This document shows positions 1 through 5,938 of a DNA stretch of 5,965 nt, one piece after another. Both the position numbers and the translations under genes were made by a program. This stretch comes from Alphaproteobacteria bacterium (GTDB taxonomy: Bacteria > Pseudomonadota > Alphaproteobacteria > Reyranellales > Reyranellaceae). Position 1 is the stretch's first letter; the number at the start of each line of letters is the position of its first letter. A model generated the notes under the pieces. That model was given only the letters and a program-made list of their open reading frames with translations, made no database searches and was not told the DNA's origin. The stretch is from contig JABCYT010000248.1 in assembly GCA_013290035.1 (NCBI GenBank), forward strand, positions 1-5,965, given 5' to 3'.

Positions 1-623
1 AAGGAGTCCGTCGACTCTACGCCCATCGGGCTGCCGATGCCGTAGATGCGCTGGCCGGTCGCCTTGCGGATGGCCGGCTGCACCTTGTCGCACCAGAACG
101 ACCAGTATTCCTTCCACGTGCCGGGGATGTCGTTTTCCTTGAAGCCGGCCTGGCCCAGCATGTCCTTCCAGTACTGGATGTGCAGGGTCTGCTGCTTCAG
201 GGCGAAGCCGTAATAGGCCTTCTTCTTGGTTTTGTCGTTGTAGAGGAACGCGGTCTCGATGGTGACCGGCGCGAAGCGGTCCTTCATCGGCTCGATGACG
301 TCGGTGATGTCCTCGAGCTTGCCGTCGAAGGCCCACTTGCCGGCGGTCTGCACGTCGTAGGTGTCGGAATAGGCGATGTCGGGCGGCGTACCGGCATCGA
401 GCGCGGCCACCGACTTGGCGTTCATGTCCTGCACGGCGTACTGCGAAAGCTCGACCTTCACGCCGGTCTTGGCTTCGTACTTCTTGATCGCCGCGTAAAG
501 CGCGTCGTCCTCGGATTTGTAGAAGCCCTTGACCCACCAGACGGTGAGCTTTTCCTGGGCGAAGCCAGGGGCCGCACTTAGGGCAATCGCCACGGCAGCG
601 ACACCGGCCAATACGCGTCTCAT
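1..623 (-). CDS. ABC transporter extracellular solute-binding protein, sugar type (partial, C-terminus beyond left edge)
   Basis: The reverse strand reads an open frame of 207 codons from the ATG at 623 to the window edge with no stop, so the 3' part is missing. Residues 1-22 form a Sec signal peptide: MRR, a hydrophobic Val/Ala/Leu core, then GFA before Gln23 as the likely cleavage site. The mature start (KLTVWW, about 25-30), the following KKYEAKTGVKVEL (47-59) and the PPDIAYSD segment (80-87) match family 1 extracellular solute-binding proteins (SBP_bac_1), which bind sugars or related solutes in the periplasm and deliver them to an ABC permease. An AGAGGG Shine-Dalgarno at 628-633 supports this start. 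The gene lies 53 bp downstream of the alpha/beta hydrolase on the same strand, suggesting co-transcription. Permease and ATPase genes are not in the window and may follow to the left. The family is fairly certain; the ligand is unknown. Confidence 0.88.
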   Translation of the reverse strand, partial: MRRVLAGVAAVAIALSAAPGFAQEKLTVWWVKGFYKSEDDALYAAIKKYEAKTGVKVELSQYAVQDMNAKSVAALDAGTPPDIAYSDTYDVQTAGKWAFDGKLEDITDVIEPMKDRFAPVTIETAFLYNDKTKKKAYYGFALKQQTLHIQYWKDMLGQAGFKENDIPGTWKEYWSFWCDKVQPAIRKATGQRIYGIGSPMGVESTDS

Positions 624-676
624 CGTTCCCTCTTGGGTTGTTGCCGTCCTCCCCGGGACGTCGGCGCGAACGGATA

Positions 677-1486
677 TCAGCCCGCCGTACGGGAGTCGAG
701 AAAAGTTCGCAACAGCGATGCACACTGTTCGGCGTGGGAATAAGGCAGCCCGTGCCGCGCGTGGCCGATCACATTGAGTTCGGCGTTGGGCAGCAGGCGA
801 TGCAACTCAGCCATGACCGGCACCGGGATGAACGGACTGGCGTCGGGATGCAGCAGCAGCGTCGGGCACCTTATATCCCGCAGCCGGCTCGACAGATCGG
901 TGCCAATCAGCACGCGCAGTGCACTGAGGATCGATTCGCGCGGCCACGCTTCCTGCTGTTTGGCGAACCAGGCGAGCTGCTCGGGCGACAGCGCATCGTC
1001 GTGGAAGCGCTGCGGCAGGAAGGCGTCGGACCACGCCTTCACCCCGCCGCTATCGAGCTGGCGCTGCCACGCCTCGACCCGCTCGATCGAGGCGCCGAGA
1101 TGCGCGCCATTGCTGACGGTGAGCGTGGCGACGCGCTCGGGCCGTGCAATTGCTGCGGCCAGAGCGATCGTGCCGCCGATCGATTCACCGACGAGATGAA
1201 ATCGTTTCAACCCCGCGGCATCGGCCACCGCAAACAGATCCTCGACCAGAAGATCGAGCGACCAGGCGAAGTCGGCCGCCGGAATGTGCGAACGGCCGCA
1301 GCCGCGCATGTCGAAAGCGACGAGCCGGTAAGCACTGGCCAGCGCCGGATGCCAGCCCGCCCAGATCCCGGCGCCGGCGCCGATCCCATGATGGAACAGA
1401 ATCGCCTCGCGCCGCTCGCGCCACGGCGCGACCTGGTCGACGACTTCGTAGTGGAGCGTCCCGTGTCTTGTTGTCGCGAGTGGCAT
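677..1486 (-). CDS. Alpha/beta fold hydrolase
   Basis: A 269-residue cytoplasmic protein without a signal peptide, the usual length for single-domain alpha/beta hydrolases. The oxyanion-hole segment FHHGIGAG lies at 31-38 and DMRGCGRS at 59-66. The nucleophile elbow GESIG at 100-104 gives Ser102 as nucleophile. LLHPDASPF at 211-219 supplies the probable acid Asp215, and GHARHGLPYSH at 241-251 supplies the probable catalytic His245. The triad therefore looks intact. Such enzymes hydrolyse esters, lactones or C-C bonds (3-oxoadipate enol-lactonase-like members share this architecture), but substrate cannot be assigned from sequence. An AAAGGG site at 1494-1499, 7 nt before the ATG, supports the start. 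The gene is followed at 53 bp by the solute-binding protein, so it may act on an imported compound. A signal-peptide-like ORF starting at 1655 overlaps its 5' portion in another frame. Confidence 0.92.
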   Translation of the reverse strand: MPLATTRHGTLHYEVVDQVAPWRERREAILFHHGIGAGAGIWAGWHPALASAYRLVAFDMRGCGRSHIPAADFAWSLDLLVEDLFAVADAAGLKRFHLVGESIGGTIALAAAIARPERVATLTVSNGAHLGASIERVEAWQRQLDSGGVKAWSDAFLPQRFHDDALSPEQLAWFAKQQEAWPRESILSALRVLIGTDLSSRLRDIRCPTLLLHPDASPFIPVPVMAELHRLLPNAELNVIGHARHGLPYSHAEQCASLLRTFLDSRTAG

Positions 1487-1655
1487 GCCGTAACCCTTTG
1501 CTGGGAGCGCGCCACTCCGGTGGCGCAGTCTTCAGTTGCCCGCCGGCGAACAAGCCGCAGTAGAAGCGCACGTCGCCGACTATTTTGGTTTGTGCCCAAA
1601 TCGAGGCAACCGCGAACACGGTTGCGCCCGCGCCGACGAAAATCCCGCGTTTCAT
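1185..1655 (-). CDS. Possible small exported protein or degraded gene remnant, overlapping the hydrolase out of frame
   Basis: I do not recognise this ORF. It starts at 1655 behind one of the best Shine-Dalgarno sites in the window (GGAGG at 1663-1667, 7 nt spacing). The N-terminus resembles a signal peptide or membrane anchor: MKRG, a hydrophobic stretch to about residue 20, then WAQT as a possible cleavage region. After about residue 55 the frame enters the hydrolase gene and becomes an Arg-rich out-of-frame shadow, ending at 1185. A biologically real 156-residue product is therefore unlikely. A single-base loss near 1535 would move the frame to a TGA at 1532-1534 and give a product of about 40 residues, so the locus may be a frameshifted small gene, a leader ORF, or chance. 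The initiation signals are seen; function and true end are unknown. Confidence 0.3.
   Translation of the reverse strand: MKRGIFVGAGATVFAVASIWAQTKIVGDVRFYCGLFAGGQLKTAPPEWRAPSKGLRHATRDNKTRDAPLRSRRPGRAVARAARGDSVPSWDRRRRRDLGGLASGAGQCLPARRFRHARLRPFAHSGGRLRLVARSSGRGSVCGGRCRGVETISSRR
1509..1526. repeat. Perfect 7-bp inverted repeat (hairpin) upstream of the hydrolase start
   Basis: GCGCCAC at 1509-1515 and GTGGCGC at 1520-1526 are exact reverse complements around a 4-nt loop, TCCG on the plus strand. In plus-strand RNA this would be a C(UCCG)G hairpin, a member of the very stable UNCG tetraloop class. In minus-strand RNA the loop is CGGA. Neither side is followed by a T-run, so it is not a canonical intrinsic terminator. 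It lies 9 bp upstream of the hydrolase Shine-Dalgarno, where it could influence messenger stability or initiation, or it could be part of a dispersed palindromic repeat. The structure is seen; the role is inferred. Confidence 0.5.
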
Positions 1656-1683
1656 TTTGTTTCCTCCCGGACGCCGAGAAGCC

Positions 1684-1689
1684 TAGCAT
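1684..1689 (+). promoter_or_regulatory. Possible -10-like hexamer just before the Bug-type binding protein gene
   Basis: TAGCAT at 1684-1689 matches four of six positions of the TATAAT consensus and lies 8 bp before the ATG at 1698. A start point near 1696-1698 would give a leaderless or almost leaderless messenger, which fits the lack of a clear Shine-Dalgarno before this gene. No convincing -35 box is present at the normal spacing, so this is a weak call. Confidence 0.15.
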
Positions 1690-1697
1690 ACGCGCCG

Positions 1698-2690
1698 ATG
1701 TCCCTGCTTCGCCGCCGTTCCGCATTCGCCGGACTTTCCACGCTGCCCTTCGCGGGTACGCCCCTCCTATCTGCCCGCGCCCAGACGGCGGATTTTCCCG
1801 ACCGACCGCTTCGCTTCGTGGTCGGTTTTCCACCGGGTGGACCCAACGACCTGCTGGCCCGCATGGTGGCGCCGGGCATCGCCGAGCGGCTGAAGCGTTC
1901 GGTGGTGGTCGAGAACCGCGCCGGCGCCAACGGTGAGATCGCTGCGGCCTCGGTCGCCAAGGCGCCGCCCGACGGCAGCGTCTTCATGCTGGCCTCGAAC
2001 GGCTCGACCACGGTGGCGCCCGCGCTCAATCCCAATCTGTCCTACGACGTGCGCATCGACTTTGCCGCGGTGGCGCCCGTCGGCATCAATCCGATGCTGC
2101 TGGTTGTGCGCAACGCCCTACCCGCAAAAAATGTGGCCGGGCTCCTGGCACTGGGTCACGAGATGCCGGACAAGTTGAACGGGGCGTCGGCCGGAGCCGG
2201 TGGCGCCACCCATCTGGCACTCGAACTCTTCAAGTCGATGGGCAAGATCGACATCGTGCATGTACCTTACAAGGGCGGCGGCCCTGCCATGGCCGATCTC
2301 ATGGCAGGTCTGGTCGATCTCTATTTTGGCGGTCTTTCGACCGCCCTGCCGCACGTCAAGGCGGGCAAGATGCGTGCCCTCGGCCAGACGTCGGCAACGC
2401 GCTCGGCGGCGGCGCCCGACATCCCGACGATCGCCGAGTCGGGCCTGCCCGGCTACGAAGCCGCCATCTCCTACGGTATCTTCCTGCCCGCCGGCGCCGC
2501 GCCCCCTCTGGTCGACCGCCTGCACGCAGCCGTCGACGCGACGATCCGCTCGCCCGAGATCACGCAGAAATTCATGGAGCTCGGCGCCGATCCGCAATTC
2601 GGCACGCCCGCCCAGTTCGCAGCCTACGTCGCCGACGACTACGCCAAGTGGGCCCGCCTCGCCAAGGAAGCGGGCCTCAAGATCGAATGA
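1698..2690 (+). CDS. Tripartite tricarboxylate transporter substrate-binding protein (Bug/TctC family)
   Basis: A 330-residue periplasmic binding protein of typical family length. The frame is open upstream to 1536, but the ATG at 1698 is preferred because it begins a proper signal sequence: SLLRRRSAF is Tat-like (twin arginine near residues 5-7), followed by a modest hydrophobic stretch and ARA before Gln29. Family hallmarks follow in order: PDRPLRFVVGFPPGGPND (34-51, ligand-loop Gly-Gly), VVENRAGANGEIAAASVAKA (70-89), PPDG (90-93), HVPYKGGGPAMADLMAGLVD (188-207) and DIPTIAESGLPGYE (241-254). Such proteins capture carboxylates, amides or aromatic acids for TctAB-type permeases. No tctA or tctB is present, so this is an orphan copy, as is common in bacteria with expanded Bug families. 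No strong Shine-Dalgarno is visible. The stop lies 7 bp from that of the convergent NIPSNAP gene. Ligand unknown. Confidence 0.93.
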   Translation: MSLLRRRSAFAGLSTLPFAGTPLLSARAQTADFPDRPLRFVVGFPPGGPNDLLARMVAPGIAERLKRSVVVENRAGANGEIAAASVAKAPPDGSVFMLASNGSTTVAPALNPNLSYDVRIDFAAVAPVGINPMLLVVRNALPAKNVAGLLALGHEMPDKLNGASAGAGGATHLALELFKSMGKIDIVHVPYKGGGPAMADLMAGLVDLYFGGLSTALPHVKAGKMRALGQTSATRSAAAPDIPTIAESGLPGYEAAISYGIFLPAGAAPPLVDRLHAAVDATIRSPEITQKFMELGADPQFGTPAQFAAYVADDYAKWARLAKEAGLKIE

Positions 2691-2697
2691 TCCATCG

Positions 2698-3024
2698 TCA
2701 CTTCACCGACGAGAACGCCGTCGGCATCAGGAACTGGTTGGAGACGTTGGCGACGATGGCGCCATCCTTCTCGGTCTCGGCGCGCTTGGCGTGCCACTCC
2801 GGATCGGCGGCGAAGGCGTTCCACTTCTTCTCGCGATCGGCGAGCGACTCCCAGGCCAGCAGGTAATAGAGCTCCATGTTGGACTCGCCCACCAGGGTGG
2901 TCCAGAAGCCGGCTTGCTTGATGCCGTGCTTGTCCCACAGCTTCAGCGTGATGGTGGCGAAACGGTTGATCAGCGCCGGCAGGCGGCCGGGCACGCATTT
3001 GTAGACTCGCAATTCGTAGATCAT
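2698..3024 (-). CDS. NIPSNAP family protein
   Basis: A 108-residue soluble protein covering one NIPSNAP domain, a ferredoxin-like alpha/beta-barrel fold. Typical features are the opening MIYELRVYKCVPGRLPAL (1-18), HGIKQAGFWTT (33-43), SNMELYYLLAWESLADREKK (48-67) and DPEWHAKRAETEKDG (74-88). The family is widespread and its biochemical role in bacteria is poorly defined; genes of this type often sit beside catabolic enzymes. The ATG at 3024 is preceded by AAGGGG at 3031-3036 with 6 nt spacing. The gene begins 28 bp after the stop of the MBL-fold hydrolase on the same strand, which argues for co-transcription and a linked role, though none is proven. It ends 7 bp from the convergent Bug-type gene, leaving no space for separate terminators. 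Confidence 0.9.
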   Translation of the reverse strand: MIYELRVYKCVPGRLPALINRFATITLKLWDKHGIKQAGFWTTLVGESNMELYYLLAWESLADREKKWNAFAADPEWHAKRAETEKDGAIVANVSNQFLMPTAFSSVK

Positions 3025-3052
3025 CTCTGTCCCCTTCTGGTGCGGATTAATA

Positions 3053-3934
3053 CTAAGCGTCGAAGCGCGGCACGAAGCCGCTTCCCTTGTGGTCGATGTG
3101 GCAGGTGAACGGCTTGCCGAAATGGCAGGGCATCAGCCGCGCGCCCGAGCCGGCGCAATGTTCCAGCGCCTCGCGCCGGCTCTTGCGCGCGCCGATCGCC
3201 TCGCCGCAGGCGAAGGAATTCCACTCCGGGTGATAGACCTGCAGCGCGTGATGCAGGATGTCGCCGCAGAACAGCCCGTTCTCGCCTTTCGATTCGAACT
3301 TGATGGCGATGGTGCCGGGCGTGTGCCCGGGCGCCGGTTCGACCTTGAGGTTCTCGTCGAGCTGGGCAGCACCTTCGACCATCTGGGTCAGCCCGGCCTC
3401 GACCACCGGCAGCACCGAGTCGCGGAACGAGCCCGCATTGGCCGGCCCGGTCTTGGGATCGTTGTCGAGCTTCAGGTAGTGGTCGTAGTCGGTGCGGCTG
3501 AACACGTACTTGGCGTTCTTGAAGGTCGGCACCCACTTGCCGTTCTCGAGCCTGGTGTTCCAGCCGACATGATCGACATGCAGATGGGTGCACATCACCA
3601 TGTCGATCTGGTCGGGCTCGATACCGGCCGCCTTCAGCCGCTCGAGATACTTGGTCTCCATCAGATGCCACTTGGGCCGGTGCGGCCGCGGCTTGTGGTC
3701 GCCGACGCAGGTATCGATCAGGATGCGCTTGCCGCCCACCGTCAGCAGCCAGCTGTGGACGCTGAGCTTCAGCGAGCCCGAGGGCTCGTCGTAGTGGTTG
3801 GGCATCAGCCAGTCGCGGTGCTGCTGCACCACCTCCGGCTTCCAGTCGGGAAAGAACATCTTGGCGTCGAAGTTGGGCTCGAAGGATTCCTCGATGCGCT
3901 GCACCGTGGCAGCGCCCAGCTTCACTTCGGCCAT
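3053..3934 (-). CDS. MBL-fold metallo-hydrolase
   Basis: A 293-residue cytoplasmic protein with no signal peptide. It carries the full metal-binding set of the metallo-beta-lactamase superfamily: THLHVDH at 116-122 (His117, His119, Asp121, His122), PGHTPG at 202-207 (His204), CGDILHH at 223-229 (Asp225, the bridging Asp) and PCHFG at 269-273 (His271). LIDTCVGDHKPR (72-83) and the VGW after the first motif resemble the AHL-lactonase and methyl parathion hydrolase-like branch, so a lactone or ester substrate is plausible. That is an inference from motif style, not a substrate assignment. The start is well fixed by GGAGG at 3941-3945, 6 nt before the ATG. The gene lies 68 bp after the small membrane protein gene and 28 bp before the NIPSNAP gene, all on one strand. 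A 6-bp inverted repeat sits just upstream of its ribosome-binding site. Confidence 0.93.
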   Translation of the reverse strand: MAEVKLGAATVQRIEESFEPNFDAKMFFPDWKPEVVQQHRDWLMPNHYDEPSGSLKLSVHSWLLTVGGKRILIDTCVGDHKPRPHRPKWHLMETKYLERLKAAGIEPDQIDMVMCTHLHVDHVGWNTRLENGKWVPTFKNAKYVFSRTDYDHYLKLDNDPKTGPANAGSFRDSVLPVVEAGLTQMVEGAAQLDENLKVEPAPGHTPGTIAIKFESKGENGLFCGDILHHALQVYHPEWNSFACGEAIGARKSRREALEHCAGSGARLMPCHFGKPFTCHIDHKGSGFVPRFDA

Positions 3935-3951
3935 GGTCTTCCTCCCGATGA

Positions 3952-3970
3952 CGGCGAGCTTAGGTCGCCG
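3952..3970. repeat. 6-bp inverted repeat ahead of the MBL hydrolase
   Basis: CGGCGA at 3952-3957 and TCGCCG at 3965-3970 are exact reverse complements separated by 7 nt. The element lies in the 68-bp gap between the small membrane protein gene and the MBL hydrolase, 6 bp upstream of the latter's Shine-Dalgarno. It could be a messenger hairpin or an operator half-site pair. In GC-rich DNA a repeat this short also arises by chance, and it has no T-run to act as a terminator. Confidence 0.25.
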
Positions 3971-4002
3971 GGCGGGCCTCGGGAAGGCGGGCGTTTCGTC
4001 CG

Positions 4003-4305
4003 TTAAAACAGCCGGGCGGCGGCTTTCTCGGCGCGTCGCCGGCCGCCGATCGCCGAAACCACCCCGAGCGCCCCGCCGAAGAGCTGCAGCGCCCCTAAGC
4101 GGACGCCGATTCCCCGGGAGTCGAGGCTATCGGGCGAGAAGATGGAGAAGGCCACGATCAGGCACAGGAACGCCACGACGGCGATCGTGGTCCCGCCCAG
4201 GCCGATCAGCACGGCCTCGCCCATCGATCGGGCCAAACGCTTGCCGCCATACAGGCCGAAGGCGATCACCGCGGCAATCGTGGCGTAGTAGATGGTATCT
4301 TCCAT
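4003..4305 (-). CDS. Small integral membrane protein of unknown function
   Basis: I do not recognise a family for this 100-residue protein. Three hydrophobic segments are visible: about 5-20 (YYATIAAVIAFGLY), 31-57 (AVLIGLGGTTIAVVAFLCLI onward to FSIFS) and 70-88 (LGALQLFGGALGVVSAIGG). They are joined by a basic loop (GKRLARSMGE, 21-30) and a polar loop (SPDSLDSRGIGVR, 57-69). The C-terminus is basic (RRRAEKAAARLF). By the positive-inside rule the 21-30 loop and the tail would both be cytoplasmic, which would require the second segment to be re-entrant or the third to be peripheral, so topology is uncertain. GAGGG at 4314-4318 with 8 nt spacing supports the start. It is the promoter-proximal gene of the minus-strand set with the MBL and NIPSNAP genes, and is divergent from the amidase. 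Confidence 0.72.
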   Translation of the reverse strand: MEDTIYYATIAAVIAFGLYGGKRLARSMGEAVLIGLGGTTIAVVAFLCLIVAFSIFSPDSLDSRGIGVRLGALQLFGGALGVVSAIGGRRRAEKAAARLF

Positions 4306-4436
4306 GACGAAGACCCTCGATCGTTCCTGCGCGCCAAGGATACGCCTTTTGCCGCCGCATTCAGCCGCGTGGTTGTATCAATTGAAGAATAGGGGCTTAC
4401 TTCGGCGCCCTTGAAACCACCGAATCGAAAGCACGC
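4306..4436. promoter_or_regulatory. Divergent intergenic region between the small membrane protein and the amidase
   Basis: This 131-bp gap separates two genes transcribed away from each other, so it must hold promoters for both unless transcription enters from elsewhere. Its centre (about 4370-4400) is distinctly AT-rich against the GC-rich surroundings. It contains the 8-bp palindrome TCAATTGA at 4378-4385, next to TTGTAT at 4373-4378. No pair of boxes with good consensus and 16-18 bp spacing stands out on either strand. The role as a promoter region is inferred from gene orientation and base composition. Confidence 0.4.
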
Positions 4437-5858
4437 ATGTCCGATCGCTCGCTCGCCTGGCTCTCCGCATCGCAACTCACGGCGCTCTATGCCCGTCGCG
4501 AACTCTCTCCGGTCGATGCTGCCGAGGCGATGCTGGCGCGTGCCGCGACGCTGCAGCCGCACCTCAATGCCTTCGTCCTGATCGACGAAGCCGGCGCGCG
4601 CGCCGCGGCGAAGGCCTCGCAGGAGCGCTGGCAGAAGAATGCGCCGCTCTCGCCGCTCGACGGCGTGCCGACCTCGATCAAGGACACCACGCCGGTCAAG
4701 GGCTGGCCGACGCGCTACGGCTCGCACGCCACCGACGAAACGGTGGCGACAGAGAACGCGCCCGCCGTCGACCGGCTGCAGCAGGCGGGCATGGTCCTGC
4801 TCGGCAAGACCACGACGCCCGAGTTCGGCTGGAAGGCGCTGACCGATTCACCGTTGCAGGGCACCACCCGCAACCCGTGGAACCTGAAGCATTCGCCCGG
4901 CGGCTCCTCGGGCGGCGCCTCGTCGCTCACCGCCGCCGGCGTCAATCCGTTCAATCACGGCAACGACGGCGGCGGCTCGATCCGCATTCCGGCCGCGCAC
5001 ACCGGCCTGGTCGGGCTGAAGCCGTCCTATGGCCGCATTGCGCAGTATCCCGCCGATTCAGCCTTCGCCGACGTGGTCTCGCAGGGCGTGCTGGCGCGCA
5101 CCGTGCGCGACACGGCGCTGGCCTTGAACGCGCTGGCCGGCCCCGATCCGCGCGACTGGCGCTCGCTGCCGGCCGATCCGCGCGACTACACGATCGGGCT
5201 GGAGGACGGCGTGCGCGGGTTGAAGCTCGGCCTCAGCCTGGATCTTGGTCACGTCAAGGCCGACCCCGAGGTGCGCGCGCTGGTCGCCGCCGCCGCCCTG
5301 CGCTTCGAAGAGCTCGGCGCCACCGTCGAAGAGGTCGGCCCGCTGATCGAGCCCTTGCAGAAGTCGTTCGAGCCGCTGTGGATCGGCAGCTTCGCCACCC
5401 GCCTCCGCCAGATCCCGACGCAGCTTCACGGCAAGCTCGATCCCGGTTTCCGCGCCGCTGCCGAGAAAGGCCTCGCCATCACGCTGGCCGACTACACCAA
5501 GGCCTACGAAGCCAAGAGCAGGCTCGCCCGCGACATGGCCTTGTGGCATCGCCAGTATGACCTGCTGCTGGCGCCGGTGACGCCGACAGCGGCGCCGCCG
5601 GTCGAGACGCTCTACAACTCCGACGCCTTCCCGCGCTGGACCAAGGGCGCGCCCTACACCCTGCCCTTCAACCTGACCGGCCAGCCCGCCGCTTCTATGC
5701 CGGCGGGCCTCACCAAGGCGGGCCTGCCGGTCGGCATCCAGATCGTCGGACCGGCGCGCGCCGATCACCTCGTGCTCCAGGCCATGCGCGCCTACGAAAG
5801 CGCCGCGGGCTGGACGTGGCCTCAACCCAAGGTGATGCAAGCCCTGGCCACGCTCTAG
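4437..5858 (+). CDS. Amidase (amidase signature family)
   Basis: A 473-residue cytoplasmic hydrolase of usual family length, with no signal peptide. The amidase-signature Ser-cisSer-Lys triad is complete: Lys82 in PTSIKD, cis-Ser157 in SPGGSSGG (153-160) and nucleophile Ser181 in NDGGGSIRIPAA (176-187). The spacing of 75 and 24 residues equals that of the GatA and FAAH families. The C-terminal LPFNLTGQPAASMPAGLTKA (409-428) and LPVGIQIVGP (430-439) are also typical. These enzymes hydrolyse carboxylic amides to acid and ammonia. GatA itself is unlikely because no gatB or gatC partner is visible and the gene stands among catabolic genes, so a free-standing amidase with unknown substrate is the better reading. 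The residue before the Asp of the GTDGGGS motif is Asn176 rather than the usual Thr. Only a weak GAAAG (4427-4431) precedes the ATG, but the N-terminus aligns well with the family (ELSPVDAAEAML, 22-33). Confidence 0.94.
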   Translation: MSDRSLAWLSASQLTALYARRELSPVDAAEAMLARAATLQPHLNAFVLIDEAGARAAAKASQERWQKNAPLSPLDGVPTSIKDTTPVKGWPTRYGSHATDETVATENAPAVDRLQQAGMVLLGKTTTPEFGWKALTDSPLQGTTRNPWNLKHSPGGSSGGASSLTAAGVNPFNHGNDGGGSIRIPAAHTGLVGLKPSYGRIAQYPADSAFADVVSQGVLARTVRDTALALNALAGPDPRDWRSLPADPRDYTIGLEDGVRGLKLGLSLDLGHVKADPEVRALVAAAALRFEELGATVEEVGPLIEPLQKSFEPLWIGSFATRLRQIPTQLHGKLDPGFRAAAEKGLAITLADYTKAYEAKSRLARDMALWHRQYDLLLAPVTPTAAPPVETLYNSDAFPRWTKGAPYTLPFNLTGQPAASMPAGLTKAGLPVGIQIVGPARADHLVLQAMRAYESAAGWTWPQPKVMQALATL

Positions 5859-5938
5859 GCACGTGATCCCCACGCGGATGTGACTTGGGCCTTCGCCGGC
5901 GTGTCCGCAGAATGCCGGCTCCAAACAGGGAGATGGGC

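Noticed and set aside
1536..1697. A 54-codon upstream extension of the Bug-type binding protein
   Set aside because: The extra residues do not resemble the family and would bury the export signal that begins at the ATG at 1698.
638..1936. A 432-codon plus-strand open frame opposite the alpha/beta hydrolase
   Set aside because: The product is Arg/Pro-rich with no recognisable domain, while the opposite strand encodes a hydrolase with an intact triad. Long antisense frames are expected in GC-rich coding DNA.
2681..2712. A possible shared terminator in the 7-bp gap between the convergent genes
   Set aside because: Only very short palindromes such as GATC copies are present; no stem-loop with a T-run is visible on either strand.
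2200..3108. A 302-codon plus-strand open frame spanning the end of the Bug-type gene and the NIPSNAP gene
   Set aside because: It is out of frame with the Bug-type gene and antisense to NIPSNAP, with an Arg/Ser-rich product and no domain.
3089..4006. A 305-codon plus-strand open frame opposite the MBL-fold hydrolase
   Set aside because: It mirrors the codon pattern of the real gene on the minus strand, lacks family motifs, and the minus-strand product has all metal ligands.
5895..5919. GCCGGC repeated at 5895-5900 and 5914-5919 as a possible terminator after the amidase
   Set aside because: Each hexamer is itself a palindrome, the stem would be only 6 bp with a 13-nt loop, and no T-run follows. 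It is likely chance in GC-rich DNA.
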